Shown: positions 22,955-31,247 of the stretch, piece by piece
Numbering within the stretch: position 1 is the stretch's first letter
Layout: each line of letters starts with the position of its first letter
Assembly: GCA_964631965.1 (NCBI GenBank)
Contig: CAZWAR010000010.1
Coordinates: 1 to 38,091 of the forward strand
Length of the DNA: 38,091 nucleotides
Direction of reading: 5' to 3'
From: CAIQPS01 sp964631965
GTDB taxonomy: Bacteria; Actinomycetota; Thermoleophilia; RBG-16-64-13
The notes under the pieces: model-generated
The model's database searches: none
What the model was told of the DNA's origin: nothing
Seen by the model: the letters and a program-made list of their open reading frames with translations, nothing else
Translations under genes and position numbers: made by a program

Positions 22955-23562
22955 GCGTCTCCATCGTCGTCCGGGTCTTCTCCGATTACATATGACCGTT
23001 CTGTTATATCGGCACGGGAATTGTCGATAGGCTGAAAGCGGAGTTCCCACTCCACGACGAGTGGGTGAGCTACGAGATCCATCCCGACACGCCGGCTGAG
23101 GGTGTCCCCCTGGAACGGATGTTTGGGGCAGGGGTCGGGGCATATCAGGAGATGCTCGGGCAGCGCGCCCGTGAGCTGGGGTTGCCGTTCGAGGCTCCCC
23201 TTCTGCTCTCGAACACGCGTTTGGCCGTGGAGGCGGCCGAGTTCGCCCGTGATGCCGGGAGACATGCTGAGTTTCACCGGGCGGTCATGGCCGCCTATTT
23301 CGTCGCCCGCAAAGATGTGGGTGATATCGAGGTCCTTCTTCAGGTTGGGGAGAGCGTGGGGCTCGATCCCGCCGCGCTACTTGGGGCTCTGGCCACGGAT
23401 GTCTATGCCGACCGGCGGAGAGCGGCCGAGCTGGAGGCGCGCCGACTGGGCATCACCGGTGTGCCAACTTATGTCTTTGCCGACGGAACCCGTATCGTGG
23501 GCGCCCAACCCCTCGATCACTTTCGGAGGATCGTGGCCGCGAGAGTCGCGGACGGAACGTGA
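22951..23562 (+). CDS. Putative selenocysteine-containing DsbA/FrnE-family oxidoreductase (in-frame TGA at 22993)
   Basis: Read from ATG 22951 through the TGA at 22993-22995, the product is 203 residues: MSVSIVVRVFSDYI, then TGA at codon 15, then PFCYIGTGIVDRLK. DsbA/FrnE-family thioredoxin-fold proteins have SDxxCPxCYIG here, so TGA replaces the first catalytic Cys and read-through gives Sec15-Pro-Phe-Cys18. The rest of the fold is intact, with the helical insertion and the cis-Pro loop GITGVPTYVFADGT (Pro172). The frame is open on both sides, codon usage is unchanged, and the start overlaps the previous stop by 4 nt. A bacterial SECIS-like hairpin follows the TGA. A nonsense mutation or sequencing error is possible but would have to fall exactly on this codon. 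A standard caller would start near 23065. Confidence 0.8.
22996..23041 (+). promoter_or_regulatory. Candidate bacterial SECIS element
   Basis: Directly after the TGA the RNA can fold into a hairpin. The upper stem is TATCG (23007-23011) with CGATA (23025-23029) plus AC/GT (23014-23015 with 23023-23024), with a 2-nt GC bulge. The apical loop is GGGAATT, starting 20 nt after the TGA. An outer stem pairs CCGTT (22996-23000) with AGCGG (23037-23041), including one G-U. A loop beginning with G and a TGA-to-loop distance within about 16-37 nt match the published bacterial SECIS model. The fold was judged by eye. Confidence 0.55.
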
Positions 23563-24809
23563 GCGACCGCACTCTGATGGCGGGGTTGATCGAGGCTGAG
23601 GGCGGCCGGGTCACCTTCGCCCGGTTCATGGAGGTGGCTCTCACCCATCCCACCTTGGGCTACTACAGCCGGGTGGACCGCCTCTTGCGCTACGGGGGGG
23701 ATTTCAGCACTGCTCCGGCTCTGTCGCCGTTCTTTTGTCGAGCCGTTGCACGGTTGGTGACAGAGCTTTTGGATGCGGCTCTCGGGGAGAACGGGTTGGA
23801 CCTTCCCGTCGGCGGGAAGCCGAGCGTGGTGGAGCTCGGCGGGGGGGAGGGGCAGCTGGCCGCCGGGATCCTCGGGTCATGGGAGATGAAGCGTCCGGAT
23901 CTCCGTCGGCAAGTCTGCTATCGACTTGTCGAGGTGGGAGCCGGGCTGCAGCGCCGGCAGGCGGCGGCGGTAGCCGGATATGCGACCAGCGGATGGGATG
24001 TGGGCTGGGGTTCGACACTGGAAGCGGCCTGTGCCGGCACGCGGCCGGTTGTGATCGTGGGCAACGAGTTCCTGGATGCGCTGCCGGTTCACCTGCTGCG
24101 GGTGGCGGGGGCGGAAGCGGCTGAGGCATATGTGGCCACGACCGACGGCGGTCTGGAGCAGACCTGGGGACCGGTCTCGGAGCCGGCCGCCAGGGAGATC
24201 GAGGCGGTGTTCGCCACCACCGATCCTCGACGGATCGGGGCCTTCTCCGCCGACGGCGTGATTGAGGTATCCCCGGGCCTTCGAGTCTGGCTGGAGCGGG
24301 TCGTCAGCGTCATGCCGTCGGGTAGTCTCGTGAGCATCGACTACGGAGATTGGTTCCCCGGAGCACCCACCGCAGGCGAGCGCTGGGGTCTGGAGGGTCG
24401 CCTGCCGCGAAGGCGCACCGTCAGGGGTTTCTTCAAGCATCAACTGGTTCTCGATCCCCTTCTCCGCCCAGGCCGGCAGGACCTCACCGCCGATGTGGAC
24501 TTCGCGGCCCTCGACCTCCACGGACGCGAGGAGGGGTTCGAGACGGTGCTCTTCACGACCCTCGCCGCGTTTCTGCGCGGGGCTGGTGCGGTGGGCGAGT
24601 TGGAGGAACTGGAGCGGCGTCGGGCCGGAGCGGGGACCGTTGGGGTCGGTGAAGCCGTTCCGGAAACCGGGGAGGACGGTCGTCAGGCAACCGACTCGCT
24701 CGAGACCGACTCGCTCGAGGTCGATCGCCAAGCCACGGTGCTCCGAGGCCTCCTCGATGAGGAGGACCTGGGCGGGGCCTTCAAGCTGATGGTGCAGGTG
24801 AGGGAGTAG
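23559..24809 (+). CDS. MidA-type SAM-dependent methyltransferase (NDUFAF7/DUF185 family)
   Basis: 416 residues from GTG 23559, whose codon overlaps the previous stop (GTGA). Family landmarks are present: ITFARFME-like VTFARFMEVALTHPTLGYYS, GGDFSTAPALSPFF, VVELGGGEGQLAAGIL (SAM motif I), IVGNEFLDALPVHLL and LVSIDYGDWFP. In mitochondria the homologue methylates an arginine of a complex I subunit; the bacterial role is unsettled. The C-terminal region holds a short duplicated stretch, DSLETDSLEVD, encoded by a near-perfect direct repeat. It is the last gene of the operon with the DsbA-like selenoprotein candidate. Confidence 0.85.
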   Translation: MSDRTLMAGLIEAEGGRVTFARFMEVALTHPTLGYYSRVDRLLRYGGDFSTAPALSPFFCRAVARLVTELLDAALGENGLDLPVGGKPSVVELGGGEGQLAAGILGSWEMKRPDLRRQVCYRLVEVGAGLQRRQAAAVAGYATSGWDVGWGSTLEAACAGTRPVVIVGNEFLDALPVHLLRVAGAEAAEAYVATTDGGLEQTWGPVSEPAAREIEAVFATTDPRRIGAFSADGVIEVSPGLRVWLERVVSVMPSGSLVSIDYGDWFPGAPTAGERWGLEGRLPRRRTVRGFFKHQLVLDPLLRPGRQDLTADVDFAALDLHGREEGFETVLFTTLAAFLRGAGAVGELEELERRRAGAGTVGVGEAVPETGEDGRQATDSLETDSLEVDRQATVLRGLLDEEDLGGAFKLMVQVRE

Positions 24810-25046
24810 CGCCGCCGCTCGCATGGCTCGGCCTCCGAATGTCGACCTCGGATAATGCGCGCGCAAGCTCGTCTGCCCGGCCGGCTCGTCAGGGTCCGTC
24901 CCCCGTTTGGCCCGGGCTGCCCTCTTCTCCCGAGGCTGGCAGCTTCTTCCCCCGGTCACCGATGTGCCTTCGCCGCGCCCCAGGCAGGTTAGCGTCCGGG
25001 GCGAAGGGGGCATGCTCAGGGAAAGCGGCTTGGCCGCCAAAACAAG

Positions 25047-26123
25047 GTGGAGGTGCTCTCTACGGTGGAACAGATGATCGAAGCCGGCGGTATCCGCAAG
25101 GCGTTCGGCTCCACGCAAGCACTTGCGGGCGTGGACCTCAGTGCCGACTGCGGCAAGGTCCTCGGGCTGCTGGGCCCGAACGGAGCCGGCAAGACGACCT
25201 TCGTCCGGATCATTTCCACCCTTCTCGTCCCCGACTCCGGTTGGGCCAAGGTAGCCGGTATCGACGTGATGAAAGACTCGCGGAAAGTCAGATCGCTGAT
25301 AGGACTGGCCGGGCAATACGCGGCGGTGGACGAGAACCTCACCGGCCGGGAGAACCTGGAACTGGTGGGGCGCCTGTACCACCTGGACAAGAGGGAGAGG
25401 CGGCAGCGAGCACAAGACGTGCTGGAGCTCTTCGCGCTGACCGACGCCGCCGGCCGCCAGGTGAAGACGTACTCCGGGGGCATGCGCCGCCGGCTGGATG
25501 TGGGTGCCAGTCTGGTTGCCCGGCCCGCACTCCTCATCCTCGACGAGCCGACCACCGGACTCGATCCACGCTCGCGGATAGACGTTTGGCAGTTCCTGCG
25601 CAATCTCGTCACGGACGGGACGACGGTGTTGCTCACCACCCAGTATCTCGAGGAGGCCGATCAGTTGGCCCACAAGATTGTCGTGCTCGATCAGGGGAAG
25701 GTGATTGCGGAGGGGACCTCGGACGATCTCAAGGACAGGCTCGGTGGCGACCGGGTGGAAGCCCGCGTGGTGAGGCCAGAGCAGCTCGAGACCGTCGAGA
25801 AGATCCTCGAAGGACTGGGTGACGGGCCACCCCACACCGACCGGCTTCAGAGCCGGGTTTCGGTATTGAGCCGTGAGGGGGCCCAGACACTGATAGCGGC
25901 AGCGCGTCGCCTGGACGAAGCGGGTGTCGAACTCGACGACCTGGCGGTGCGGCGGCCTTCGCTCGACGATGTGTTTCTCGCGCTCACCGGCCATGCTGCC
26001 AGCAATGATGTTCCGCCCGACGGCGGGGGTAACACGGGCACAGGCGCGGACCGATCGGGAGAAGAAGGGGATACCGGTAGCGGCAAGGACAGAGGGCGAA
26101 CTCGCCGTCGAGGCCGCAGGTGA
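25047..26123 (+). CDS. ABC-2 exporter ATP-binding protein (DrrA-like)
   Basis: 358 residues from GTG 25047 (GTG 25053 is also possible; an A-rich AACAAGG lies upstream). It has Walker A GPNGAGKTT, the Q-loop (GLAGQYAAVDENLTG), the ABC signature YSGGMRRRLDVGASL, Walker B LLILDEPTTGLDPR and the H-loop region TTQYLEEADQLA. The C-terminal DUF4162-like domain follows and then a Gly/Lys/Arg-rich tail. It energises the permease encoded next, with which it overlaps by four bases. DrrAB-type exporters move lipids, antibiotics or other hydrophobic compounds; the substrate here is unknown. Confidence 0.92.
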   Translation: MEVLSTVEQMIEAGGIRKAFGSTQALAGVDLSADCGKVLGLLGPNGAGKTTFVRIISTLLVPDSGWAKVAGIDVMKDSRKVRSLIGLAGQYAAVDENLTGRENLELVGRLYHLDKRERRQRAQDVLELFALTDAAGRQVKTYSGGMRRRLDVGASLVARPALLILDEPTTGLDPRSRIDVWQFLRNLVTDGTTVLLTTQYLEEADQLAHKIVVLDQGKVIAEGTSDDLKDRLGGDRVEARVVRPEQLETVEKILEGLGDGPPHTDRLQSRVSVLSREGAQTLIAAARRLDEAGVELDDLAVRRPSLDDVFLALTGHAASNDVPPDGGGNTGTGADRSGEEGDTGSGKDRGRTRRRGRR

Positions 26124-27046
26124 CGCGGATGAAGGACCTCGAGGCGCCCCAGAGAGAGTCTGCGTCCGGAGAGGTCGGGGGCCGCGCGCCGGGCGGCGAA
26201 CGACCGGGAGGCCAGAGGCCTGTCGGGTCGGCCGACGTGTGCGAAGCCGCTGTGGCCCGCGCCCTCGCCGGGAGCCGGCCGCTGTCACCCTGGGTGGCGC
26301 TCGGCGACTTCCGGGCAATCACCCGTCGTTACCTCACCCATTTCATACGGGTGCCGCAGTTGCTGGTCTTCTCCGTCATTCAGCCCATCATGTTCGTGCT
26401 GCTCTTCCGCTATGTGTTCGGCGGGGCCATCAATGTCCCGGGCGGCAACTATGTGGACTACCTCATGCCCGGCATCTTCGTGCAGACCGCCCTGTTCGGC
26501 GGGGCGAGCACGTCGATCGGTCTGGCCTTCGACCTCAAGGGCGGCATCATCGACCGCTTCCGCTCTCTCCCGATGGCGCGCTCCGCCGTCCTCGCGGGCA
26601 GGACCACCACGGATCTCCTTCGCAACGTGATGGTCATAGGGATCATGCTGGCCGTAGGCAGCGCCGTCGGCTTCCGCTTTCACGGCTCCACCTGGGGCCA
26701 TAACCTGCTCGGGATACTCCTCGTGCTCGCTTTCGGTTATTCGTTCTCGTGGCTCTACGCCACCATCGGCCTCTTGGTCAAAGACCCCGAGACGGCGCAG
26801 ATGGCGGGTTTCGTCCCGCTCTTTCCCCTGACGTTCGCGAGTTCGGCGTTCGTCCCTGTCTCCTCGATGCCCGGCTGGCTGCAGGCGTTCGCCAAATATC
26901 AGCCGGTGTCGGTGACCGTTAACGCGGCGCGTGCCCTCCTCAACGGGCAACCGGCCTGGCATTGGATCTGGCAGGAACTCGTATGGGTGGTCGTCATATT
27001 CGCGCTGTTCATGCCCTTGGCGGTGCGGGCGTACCGGAGGCTGTAA
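26120..27046 (+). CDS. ABC-2 type transporter permease
   Basis: 308 residues from GTG 26120. A Gly/Arg/Pro-rich, presumably disordered N-terminus of about 50 residues precedes six transmembrane helices with the ABC-2 pattern: VPQLLVFSVIQPIMFVLLFRYVFGG, a LMPGIFVQTALFGGASTSIGLAFD segment, DRFRSLPMARSAVLAGR, LFPLTFASSAFVPVSSMPGWLQ. This is DrrB-like. It overlaps the ATPase gene start/stop (GTGA) and forms the exporter with it. Confidence 0.9.
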   Translation: MTRMKDLEAPQRESASGEVGGRAPGGERPGGQRPVGSADVCEAAVARALAGSRPLSPWVALGDFRAITRRYLTHFIRVPQLLVFSVIQPIMFVLLFRYVFGGAINVPGGNYVDYLMPGIFVQTALFGGASTSIGLAFDLKGGIIDRFRSLPMARSAVLAGRTTTDLLRNVMVIGIMLAVGSAVGFRFHGSTWGHNLLGILLVLAFGYSFSWLYATIGLLVKDPETAQMAGFVPLFPLTFASSAFVPVSSMPGWLQAFAKYQPVSVTVNAARALLNGQPAWHWIWQELVWVVVIFALFMPLAVRAYRRL

Positions 27047-27189
27047 GGGGCAGGGTTCGCCGGGGCCGCTCTGGTCCTTTCGTTCGCACGTTCATGTCCG
27101 CCCGGGCAGGCTCCGTTCCGGCTCGATATGATGAGGGAGGCCAGACTGACCCGGGCTGCCGGGCGGCCGCCCCGGAAGCGCTCGCTTCC

Positions 27190-27876
27190 CTAGCGAGCGA
27201 ACGTGACGAACTCCTCCACCGGGATACGGGTGCGCGGGAACCGGTTGACCGGCGCATCGTGGTCGGGGTGACCGACGGCGATGAGGGCCACCATCCTCTG
27301 ATCCCCGGCCCCCGGGAGCACTTTCCGGAGCAGGTCCGGATAGCGGACGTTGCTGGTGGTGATGCAGGTGCCCAGGCCGCGGGTCTCGGCCGCCAGGCAG
27401 ATCGCCATGGCGAACAGGCCGCCGTCGAAGCAGGCGAAGAAATCGGATACGCCCCGTTCTACGGCCAGCACGAGCACCGTCGGGGCGCCGAAGATGGCCG
27501 CTCCCGCCACCATGGGCGATACCGGTGGGTCGGCCGGTTCGATGCCGAGTTTGGCTTCCTCGGCCGCGATGAACGACATCCGCGTCTGGAACAACGCCTG
27601 CTGCCTGGCCAACAATGCCGGCGGCCATCCCTGCCCGGCCGGGAAATCGGGATTCGGCTCCACCTCGGATTCGGCGTACTGTCTCAGTTCGGCCCTGAAC
27701 TTCGCGAGCGGCTCCCCAGAGAGGACGTACACGTTCGTCGACTGCGTGTTGGTGGCCGACGGCGCCCACCGGGCCTCGGCAAGGACCTCCTTCAGGAGAT
27801 CGTCGGGCACCGGGTCCGGGTTGTACATGCGGATGGCGCGTCGTTGCAGGATCGCGGCGCTCGTGTCCAGGCTCAT
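27190..27876 (-). CDS. Nitroreductase-family FMN protein
   Basis: 228 residues from ATG 27876, preceded by GAGGTGA; the in-frame ATG at 27924 adds 16 residues without a good site. Nitroreductase features: AAILQRRAIRMYNPDPVP (FMN phosphate contact), LAEARWAPSATNTQ (FMN ribityl site), SDFFACFDGGLFAMAICLAAETRGLGTCI and the C-terminal VALIAVGHPDHDAPVNRFPRT. Such enzymes reduce nitro, quinone or ene substrates using FMN and NAD(P)H. It ends convergently to the ABC exporter. Substrate unknown. Confidence 0.9.
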   Translation of the reverse strand: MSLDTSAAILQRRAIRMYNPDPVPDDLLKEVLAEARWAPSATNTQSTNVYVLSGEPLAKFRAELRQYAESEVEPNPDFPAGQGWPPALLARQQALFQTRMSFIAAEEAKLGIEPADPPVSPMVAGAAIFGAPTVLVLAVERGVSDFFACFDGGLFAMAICLAAETRGLGTCITTSNVRYPDLLRKVLPGAGDQRMVALIAVGHPDHDAPVNRFPRTRIPVEEFVTFAR

Positions 27877-28010
27877 GGCCGTCACCTCGCTCGAGTAGTG
27901 ATGCTCTGGGGCAGCCCCGAGCATAGCGGGGAAGCGCGTCCTGGGCCAGCCCCAAGAAGGGCGTGCACACTTTGCTGCGGTGCCTTCGTGTCTTCCGAAC
28001 GATTGGAGGG

Positions 28011-28016
28011 TATCCT
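28011..28016 (+). promoter_or_regulatory. Candidate -10 box of a leaderless transcript
   Basis: TATCCT ends 6 nt before ATG 28023 and no Shine-Dalgarno lies between, fitting leaderless expression of the DUF885 gene. Confidence 0.4.
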
Positions 28017-28022
28017 GCCGGC

Positions 28023-29780
28023 ATGGGCACCCTTGAGCACCGCCGCGACCAGTTGAGGACCTCTCTCGTTGAGGAGTGGGAGTACGAGCTACGGGAATCC
28101 CCCGAGTTCGCCACCATGATCGGTGACTACCGCTACAACGATCGCTGGAGCGATCTCTCGCTGGAACACATCGAGCGGCAGAAGCGTGATCTGGCCGACT
28201 GGTTGGCGCGATTCCAGGCCATCGACACGAGCGGATTCCCGGAGCAGGAGGGGCTGGATCACAGGTTGATGGTCCGCAAGCTCAAGGAGGACGCGGAGGC
28301 ACTCGAGTTCAAGGACTACGAGATGCCGGTGGATCAGTTCGACGGTCTGCATCTGATGCTGGCCCAGTTCGTCAGCCTCATGCCTTTCGAGAACGTCGAG
28401 CACTACGAGCAGTATCTGGCCCGCCTGCGGGCGGTTCCGGAGATTCTGGACCAGACCACCGAGTTGCTGAGGCAGGGGCTGGCCGACGGTTTGCTGCCCC
28501 CTCGTTTCCTGCTCGAGAAGACGGTACCCCAGGCCAGGGCCATCGCTGGGCCGGCAGGTGAGGACAACGTGTTCGGCCGTCCGGCGGCCGGGAGGCCGGA
28601 GGCGGTTCCCGCCGCCGCCTGGCGGGGTCTGCGCACAGCGATCCTCGCGGCCGTCGATGGGCAGGTGCGGCCGGCATACGAACGGCTGGCGGACTTCATC
28701 GCAGCCGAGTACGCACCCAGAGGACGGCTCGAGATGGGGATATGGTCTCTGCCCGACGGAGACCGGCGATATCGTTTCGCGGTTCGTCACCTCACCACCA
28801 CCGACATGGCTCCTGCGGACATCCACGAGTTGGGACTCGCGGAGGTTGCGCGCATCGAGAGGGAACAGGCGGCTATAGCGCGCCGGCTCGGTATGGCGAG
28901 CCTGCCTGCTCTCCGTGAGGCCGTGAAGACCGACCGCAAGCTGTTTGCCCGGTCGCCCGAGGAGCTTCTCGACCGGCATCGGCGCTACATCTCGCAGATG
29001 GAAGCCAAGCTTCCTACTCTCTTCGGCTTGCTGCCTCCTACGGGGCTTGAGGTGCGGCCGGTCGAGGCCTACCGGCAGAAGGAGGCCGCGGCCGCCGAAT
29101 ACTATCCCGGCACTCCCGACGGATCCCGTCCGGGGATCGTCTACGTCAACACCGGCGATTTCGCCCAGCGGTCGCTCACTGGTATCGAGGCGGTCGCCTA
29201 TCACGAGGGCGTACCTGGGCACCATATGCAGATCTCCATAGCGCAGACGCTCCCCGGACTGGCGTCATTCCGTCAGCACGGCTACTACGGGGCCTACATC
29301 GAAGGGTGGGCTCTGTACGCGGAACGGCTGGGCAAAGAGGTGGGCTTCTACGAGGACCCGTACTCGGACTTCGGACGCCTGTCGAACGAGTTGCTGCGGG
29401 CGGCGAGGCTGGTGGTGGATACCGGGGTGCATCACAAGCGCTGGTCCCGCGAGAAGATGGTGGACTACTTCCGGGCGCATACGTCGGAGGACGAGCCAGA
29501 CATTCAGGCTGAGGTAGACCGTTATATTGTGCTGCCTGCCCAGGCGCTCACTTACAAGCTGGGAGAGCTGGAGATGGTGAGACTCCGCGACCGGGCTCGC
29601 GAGGCCCTGGGCTCTGGATTCGACCTGCGAGCCTTCCACGACCGGTTGCTGAACGGAGGGGCTCTGCCGCTCGATGTGTTGAAGGAACGGGTCGAGGCCT
29701 GGATCAGGGAGCGCGGCGGCGGGGAGCTCCGCACCGACGAACGGCCGGCCGGAGTCCGGCCGGCCGGGGAACGCCCGTGA
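28023..29780 (+). CDS. DUF885 family zinc metallopeptidase-like protein
   Basis: 585 residues from ATG 28023, the first codon consistent with the leaderless promoter. It is almost all helical. The metallopeptidase-like motif is AVAYHEGVPGHHMQ (His394, Glu395, with His400/His401), followed by the second conserved element YIEGWALYAERLGKE and the R...D...H sequence LVVDTGVHHKRWSREKMVDYF. DUF885 proteins resemble collagenase-like or dipeptidyl-peptidase zinc proteases. No signal peptide is seen, so it is cytoplasmic. The C-terminus ends in a short ERPAGVRPAGERP repeat. The next gene overlaps by 4 nt. Confidence 0.85.
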   Translation: MGTLEHRRDQLRTSLVEEWEYELRESPEFATMIGDYRYNDRWSDLSLEHIERQKRDLADWLARFQAIDTSGFPEQEGLDHRLMVRKLKEDAEALEFKDYEMPVDQFDGLHLMLAQFVSLMPFENVEHYEQYLARLRAVPEILDQTTELLRQGLADGLLPPRFLLEKTVPQARAIAGPAGEDNVFGRPAAGRPEAVPAAAWRGLRTAILAAVDGQVRPAYERLADFIAAEYAPRGRLEMGIWSLPDGDRRYRFAVRHLTTTDMAPADIHELGLAEVARIEREQAAIARRLGMASLPALREAVKTDRKLFARSPEELLDRHRRYISQMEAKLPTLFGLLPPTGLEVRPVEAYRQKEAAAAEYYPGTPDGSRPGIVYVNTGDFAQRSLTGIEAVAYHEGVPGHHMQISIAQTLPGLASFRQHGYYGAYIEGWALYAERLGKEVGFYEDPYSDFGRLSNELLRAARLVVDTGVHHKRWSREKMVDYFRAHTSEDEPDIQAEVDRYIVLPAQALTYKLGELEMVRLRDRAREALGSGFDLRAFHDRLLNGGALPLDVLKERVEAWIRERGGGELRTDERPAGVRPAGERP

Positions 29781-30445
29781 CCGTGGTGAGCGGTCTCGAG
29801 CTGCCGCTCGAGGAGAGCCTCTTCTTCGAAGAACAAGGCGGCGCGCTGCGGCGGCCGTCAATGCAAGATGCCGCCCGGACCGGACTGGCTCGAGCGCGAG
29901 ACCTGGTGGAGCCAAAGCTCGTCTACGATTTCTTCCCGGTTGAGCTCCTGGAACACAATCGGGCCGAGGTCGGTGGAATCGTCTTCAAGTTGGGTCGTCA
30001 TGCAGAGCTGCTCGTGCCGGCTCGGCTGGCCTTTCTCGGGCTGGTCACCATAGGGGCACGGTTGGAGGCCCAGAGCCGGGAACTGCAGACGGCCGGGAAG
30101 GCCCTGGAGGCCTACATGCTCGATGCCGCGGGGATATTCGCGGTGGGTCTGGTCATGCAGCAGGCGCGACACATCGCCGAACGGGCGGCCGCCGACCGTG
30201 GCTGGGGAGTGGGGGCCGAACTTGCTCCGGGGCAGCTCTCCGGGTGGCCGATCACGGAGCATCTGTTGGTGGCCGGACTCTTGCCTCTGGCCGAGATCGG
30301 GGTATCCGTGACCGAATACGGCGTCCTCGTGCCGCAGAAATCGGCGTCGCTGATGGTGGGCATCGGTCCAGACTACGAATCGACCGAGGTGCGCTCACCT
30401 TGCGAGTACTGCGACGTCGCGGAGACGTGCCGGTTTCACCACTAG
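29777..30445 (+). CDS. Vitamin B12-dependent methionine synthase activation-domain-like protein
   Basis: 222 residues from GTG 29777 overlapping the previous stop. The region from about residue 140 (GWGVGAELAPGQLSGWPITEHL...EIGVSVTEYGVLVPQKSASLMVGIG) matches the SAM-binding activation domain of MetH, where RxxPGY and the xxPxKSxSGV segments bind SAM. The C-terminal CEYCDVAETCRFHH adds three Cys, as in stand-alone members found with corrinoid proteins. It may help reactivate a corrinoid methyltransferase. A homocysteine S-methyltransferase gene lies 0.8 kb downstream. No cobalamin-binding protein is in the window, so the partner is unknown. Confidence 0.72.
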   Translation: MTVVSGLELPLEESLFFEEQGGALRRPSMQDAARTGLARARDLVEPKLVYDFFPVELLEHNRAEVGGIVFKLGRHAELLVPARLAFLGLVTIGARLEAQSRELQTAGKALEAYMLDAAGIFAVGLVMQQARHIAERAAADRGWGVGAELAPGQLSGWPITEHLLVAGLLPLAEIGVSVTEYGVLVPQKSASLMVGIGPDYESTEVRSPCEYCDVAETCRFHH

Positions 30446-30479
30446 GCGGAAGGCCGTTCCGAGCGATCCGCTCCCCGGG

Positions 30480-30755
30480 CTAGCCTGCCAGGGGTCGTTT
30501 GAGCAGCAACATGCAGGCGATGGCTCGGACTCCGGCGGAGGATCCTCCCCGGCCTGCCTCTCCCCACAGGTCGGTGGGCATCACTCCCGACAGTTCCCAT
30601 CCTTGCTGCCCCAGGTCCGCCAACGCTGTCATCAACGGCTGCTTGGTGCCGTCGACGAGCGCCTCCCACGGACCGTAGCTCCAACTGAAACTGAAATCCT
30701 CTTTGGTGCCGGTCCGCTCGATGACTACGGACTTGTACTCCCACTTCGTCATCAT
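30480..30755 (-). CDS. DUF4177-like small protein
   Basis: 91 residues. Two adjacent ATGs at 30755 and 30752 are preceded by GGAGG; spacing favours the second. The fold signature is WEYKSVVIER near the start, LMTALADLGQQGWELSGVMP in the middle and a short hydrophobic C-terminal strand CMLLLKRP, as in DUF4177. The family has no known function. It lies just before the 100-N gap and is convergent with the B12-activation-like gene. Confidence 0.75.
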   Translation of the reverse strand: MMTKWEYKSVVIERTGTKEDFSFSWSYGPWEALVDGTKQPLMTALADLGQQGWELSGVMPTDLWGEAGRGGSSAGVRAIACMLLLKRPLAG

Positions 30756-30833
30756 GTCCTCCGTGCGAAGAGTGCCTACCGGATAGTACAACGCGCGCGG
30801 CCGCTTTGTGGACGGCTGCGGGTGATTGCCGCC

Positions 30834-30933
30834 NNNNNNNNNNNNNNNNNNNNNNNNNNNNNNNNNNNNNNNNNNNNNNNNNNNNNNNNNNNNNNNNNNN
30901 NNNNNNNNNNNNNNNNNNNNNNNNNNNNNNNNN
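30834..30933. other. Scaffold gap (100 N)
   Basis: Exactly 100 Ns, the usual placeholder for unknown length. Any gene between 30756 and about 31090 may be incomplete. Confidence 0.97.
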
Positions 30934-31088
30934 GGCGGAAGAGGCCTACGGCGAGCGGGATGAGTCTCGACGTGGACGTTCACCAGGCCTCCGAGCAGGA
31001 GTTGGTGGAGGCGGGACACTCGCCCGACGGCTCGGACGGGCAGACATCCGAGCGGCATGAGTCGGAGCGGCAGGGATCCGAGCCGTAG
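30934..31088 (+). CDS. Possible 3' end of a gene entering from the gap
   Basis: After the gap one plus-strand frame stays open to a TAG at 31086-31088, ending SLDVDVHQASEQELVEAGHS then a Ser/Glu/Asp-rich acidic tail (SERHESERQGSEP). It has coding-like codon composition with high GC3. Part of the repeat-like GAG/CGG structure makes other frames open too, including a Cys-rich minus-strand frame, so strand and reality remain doubtful. No family can be recognised. The region 31089-31235 shows nothing further. Confidence 0.3.
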
Positions 31089-31235
31089 GAGCGGCACTCA
31101 GCCTCAGAGTACGCATCGAGTCCCGCAACGTTTGTCGCTGTCCCCCCGGTCGTGCAGGCACCCACCCTTGCTCCGCTTCTGCCTCACGCGAGCCGGCGAA
31201 TCTTGGGGAGCCGTGCAGAGGGCTCCGCGGGACGG

Positions 31236-31241
31236 TAGACT
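31236..31241 (+). promoter_or_regulatory. Candidate -10 box of a leaderless transcript
   Basis: TAGACT ends 6 nt before ATG 31248; no Shine-Dalgarno is present. Confidence 0.4.
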
Positions 31242-31247
31242 AGCGGC

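Noticed and set aside
24690..24722. Near-perfect 15-16 bp direct repeat (ACCGACTCGCTCGAG twice) in the MidA-like gene
   Set aside because: In-frame local duplication in a linker; no sign of a mobile element.
24967..25007. CCTTCGCC / GGCGAAGG inverted repeat before the ABC transporter gene
   Set aside because: Long loop and no U-rich tail; the 237-nt space holds nothing else convincing, so function cannot be claimed.
23877..26318. 813-residue minus-strand open frame
   Set aside because: Antisense to the MidA-like and ABC genes; Arg/Pro-rich shadow translation.
27179..27199. CGCTCGCT / AGCGAGCG hairpin at the end of the nitroreductase gene
   Set aside because: Overlaps the stop codon and has no T-run on either strand, so terminator function is unproven.
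30980..31165. Cys-rich 61-residue minus-strand frame (about seven Cys, CRSD-like repeats), considered as a RiPP precursor
   Set aside because: No modification enzymes nearby, it abuts an assembly gap, and the repeats come from a GC-rich repeat that is equally open on the other strand.
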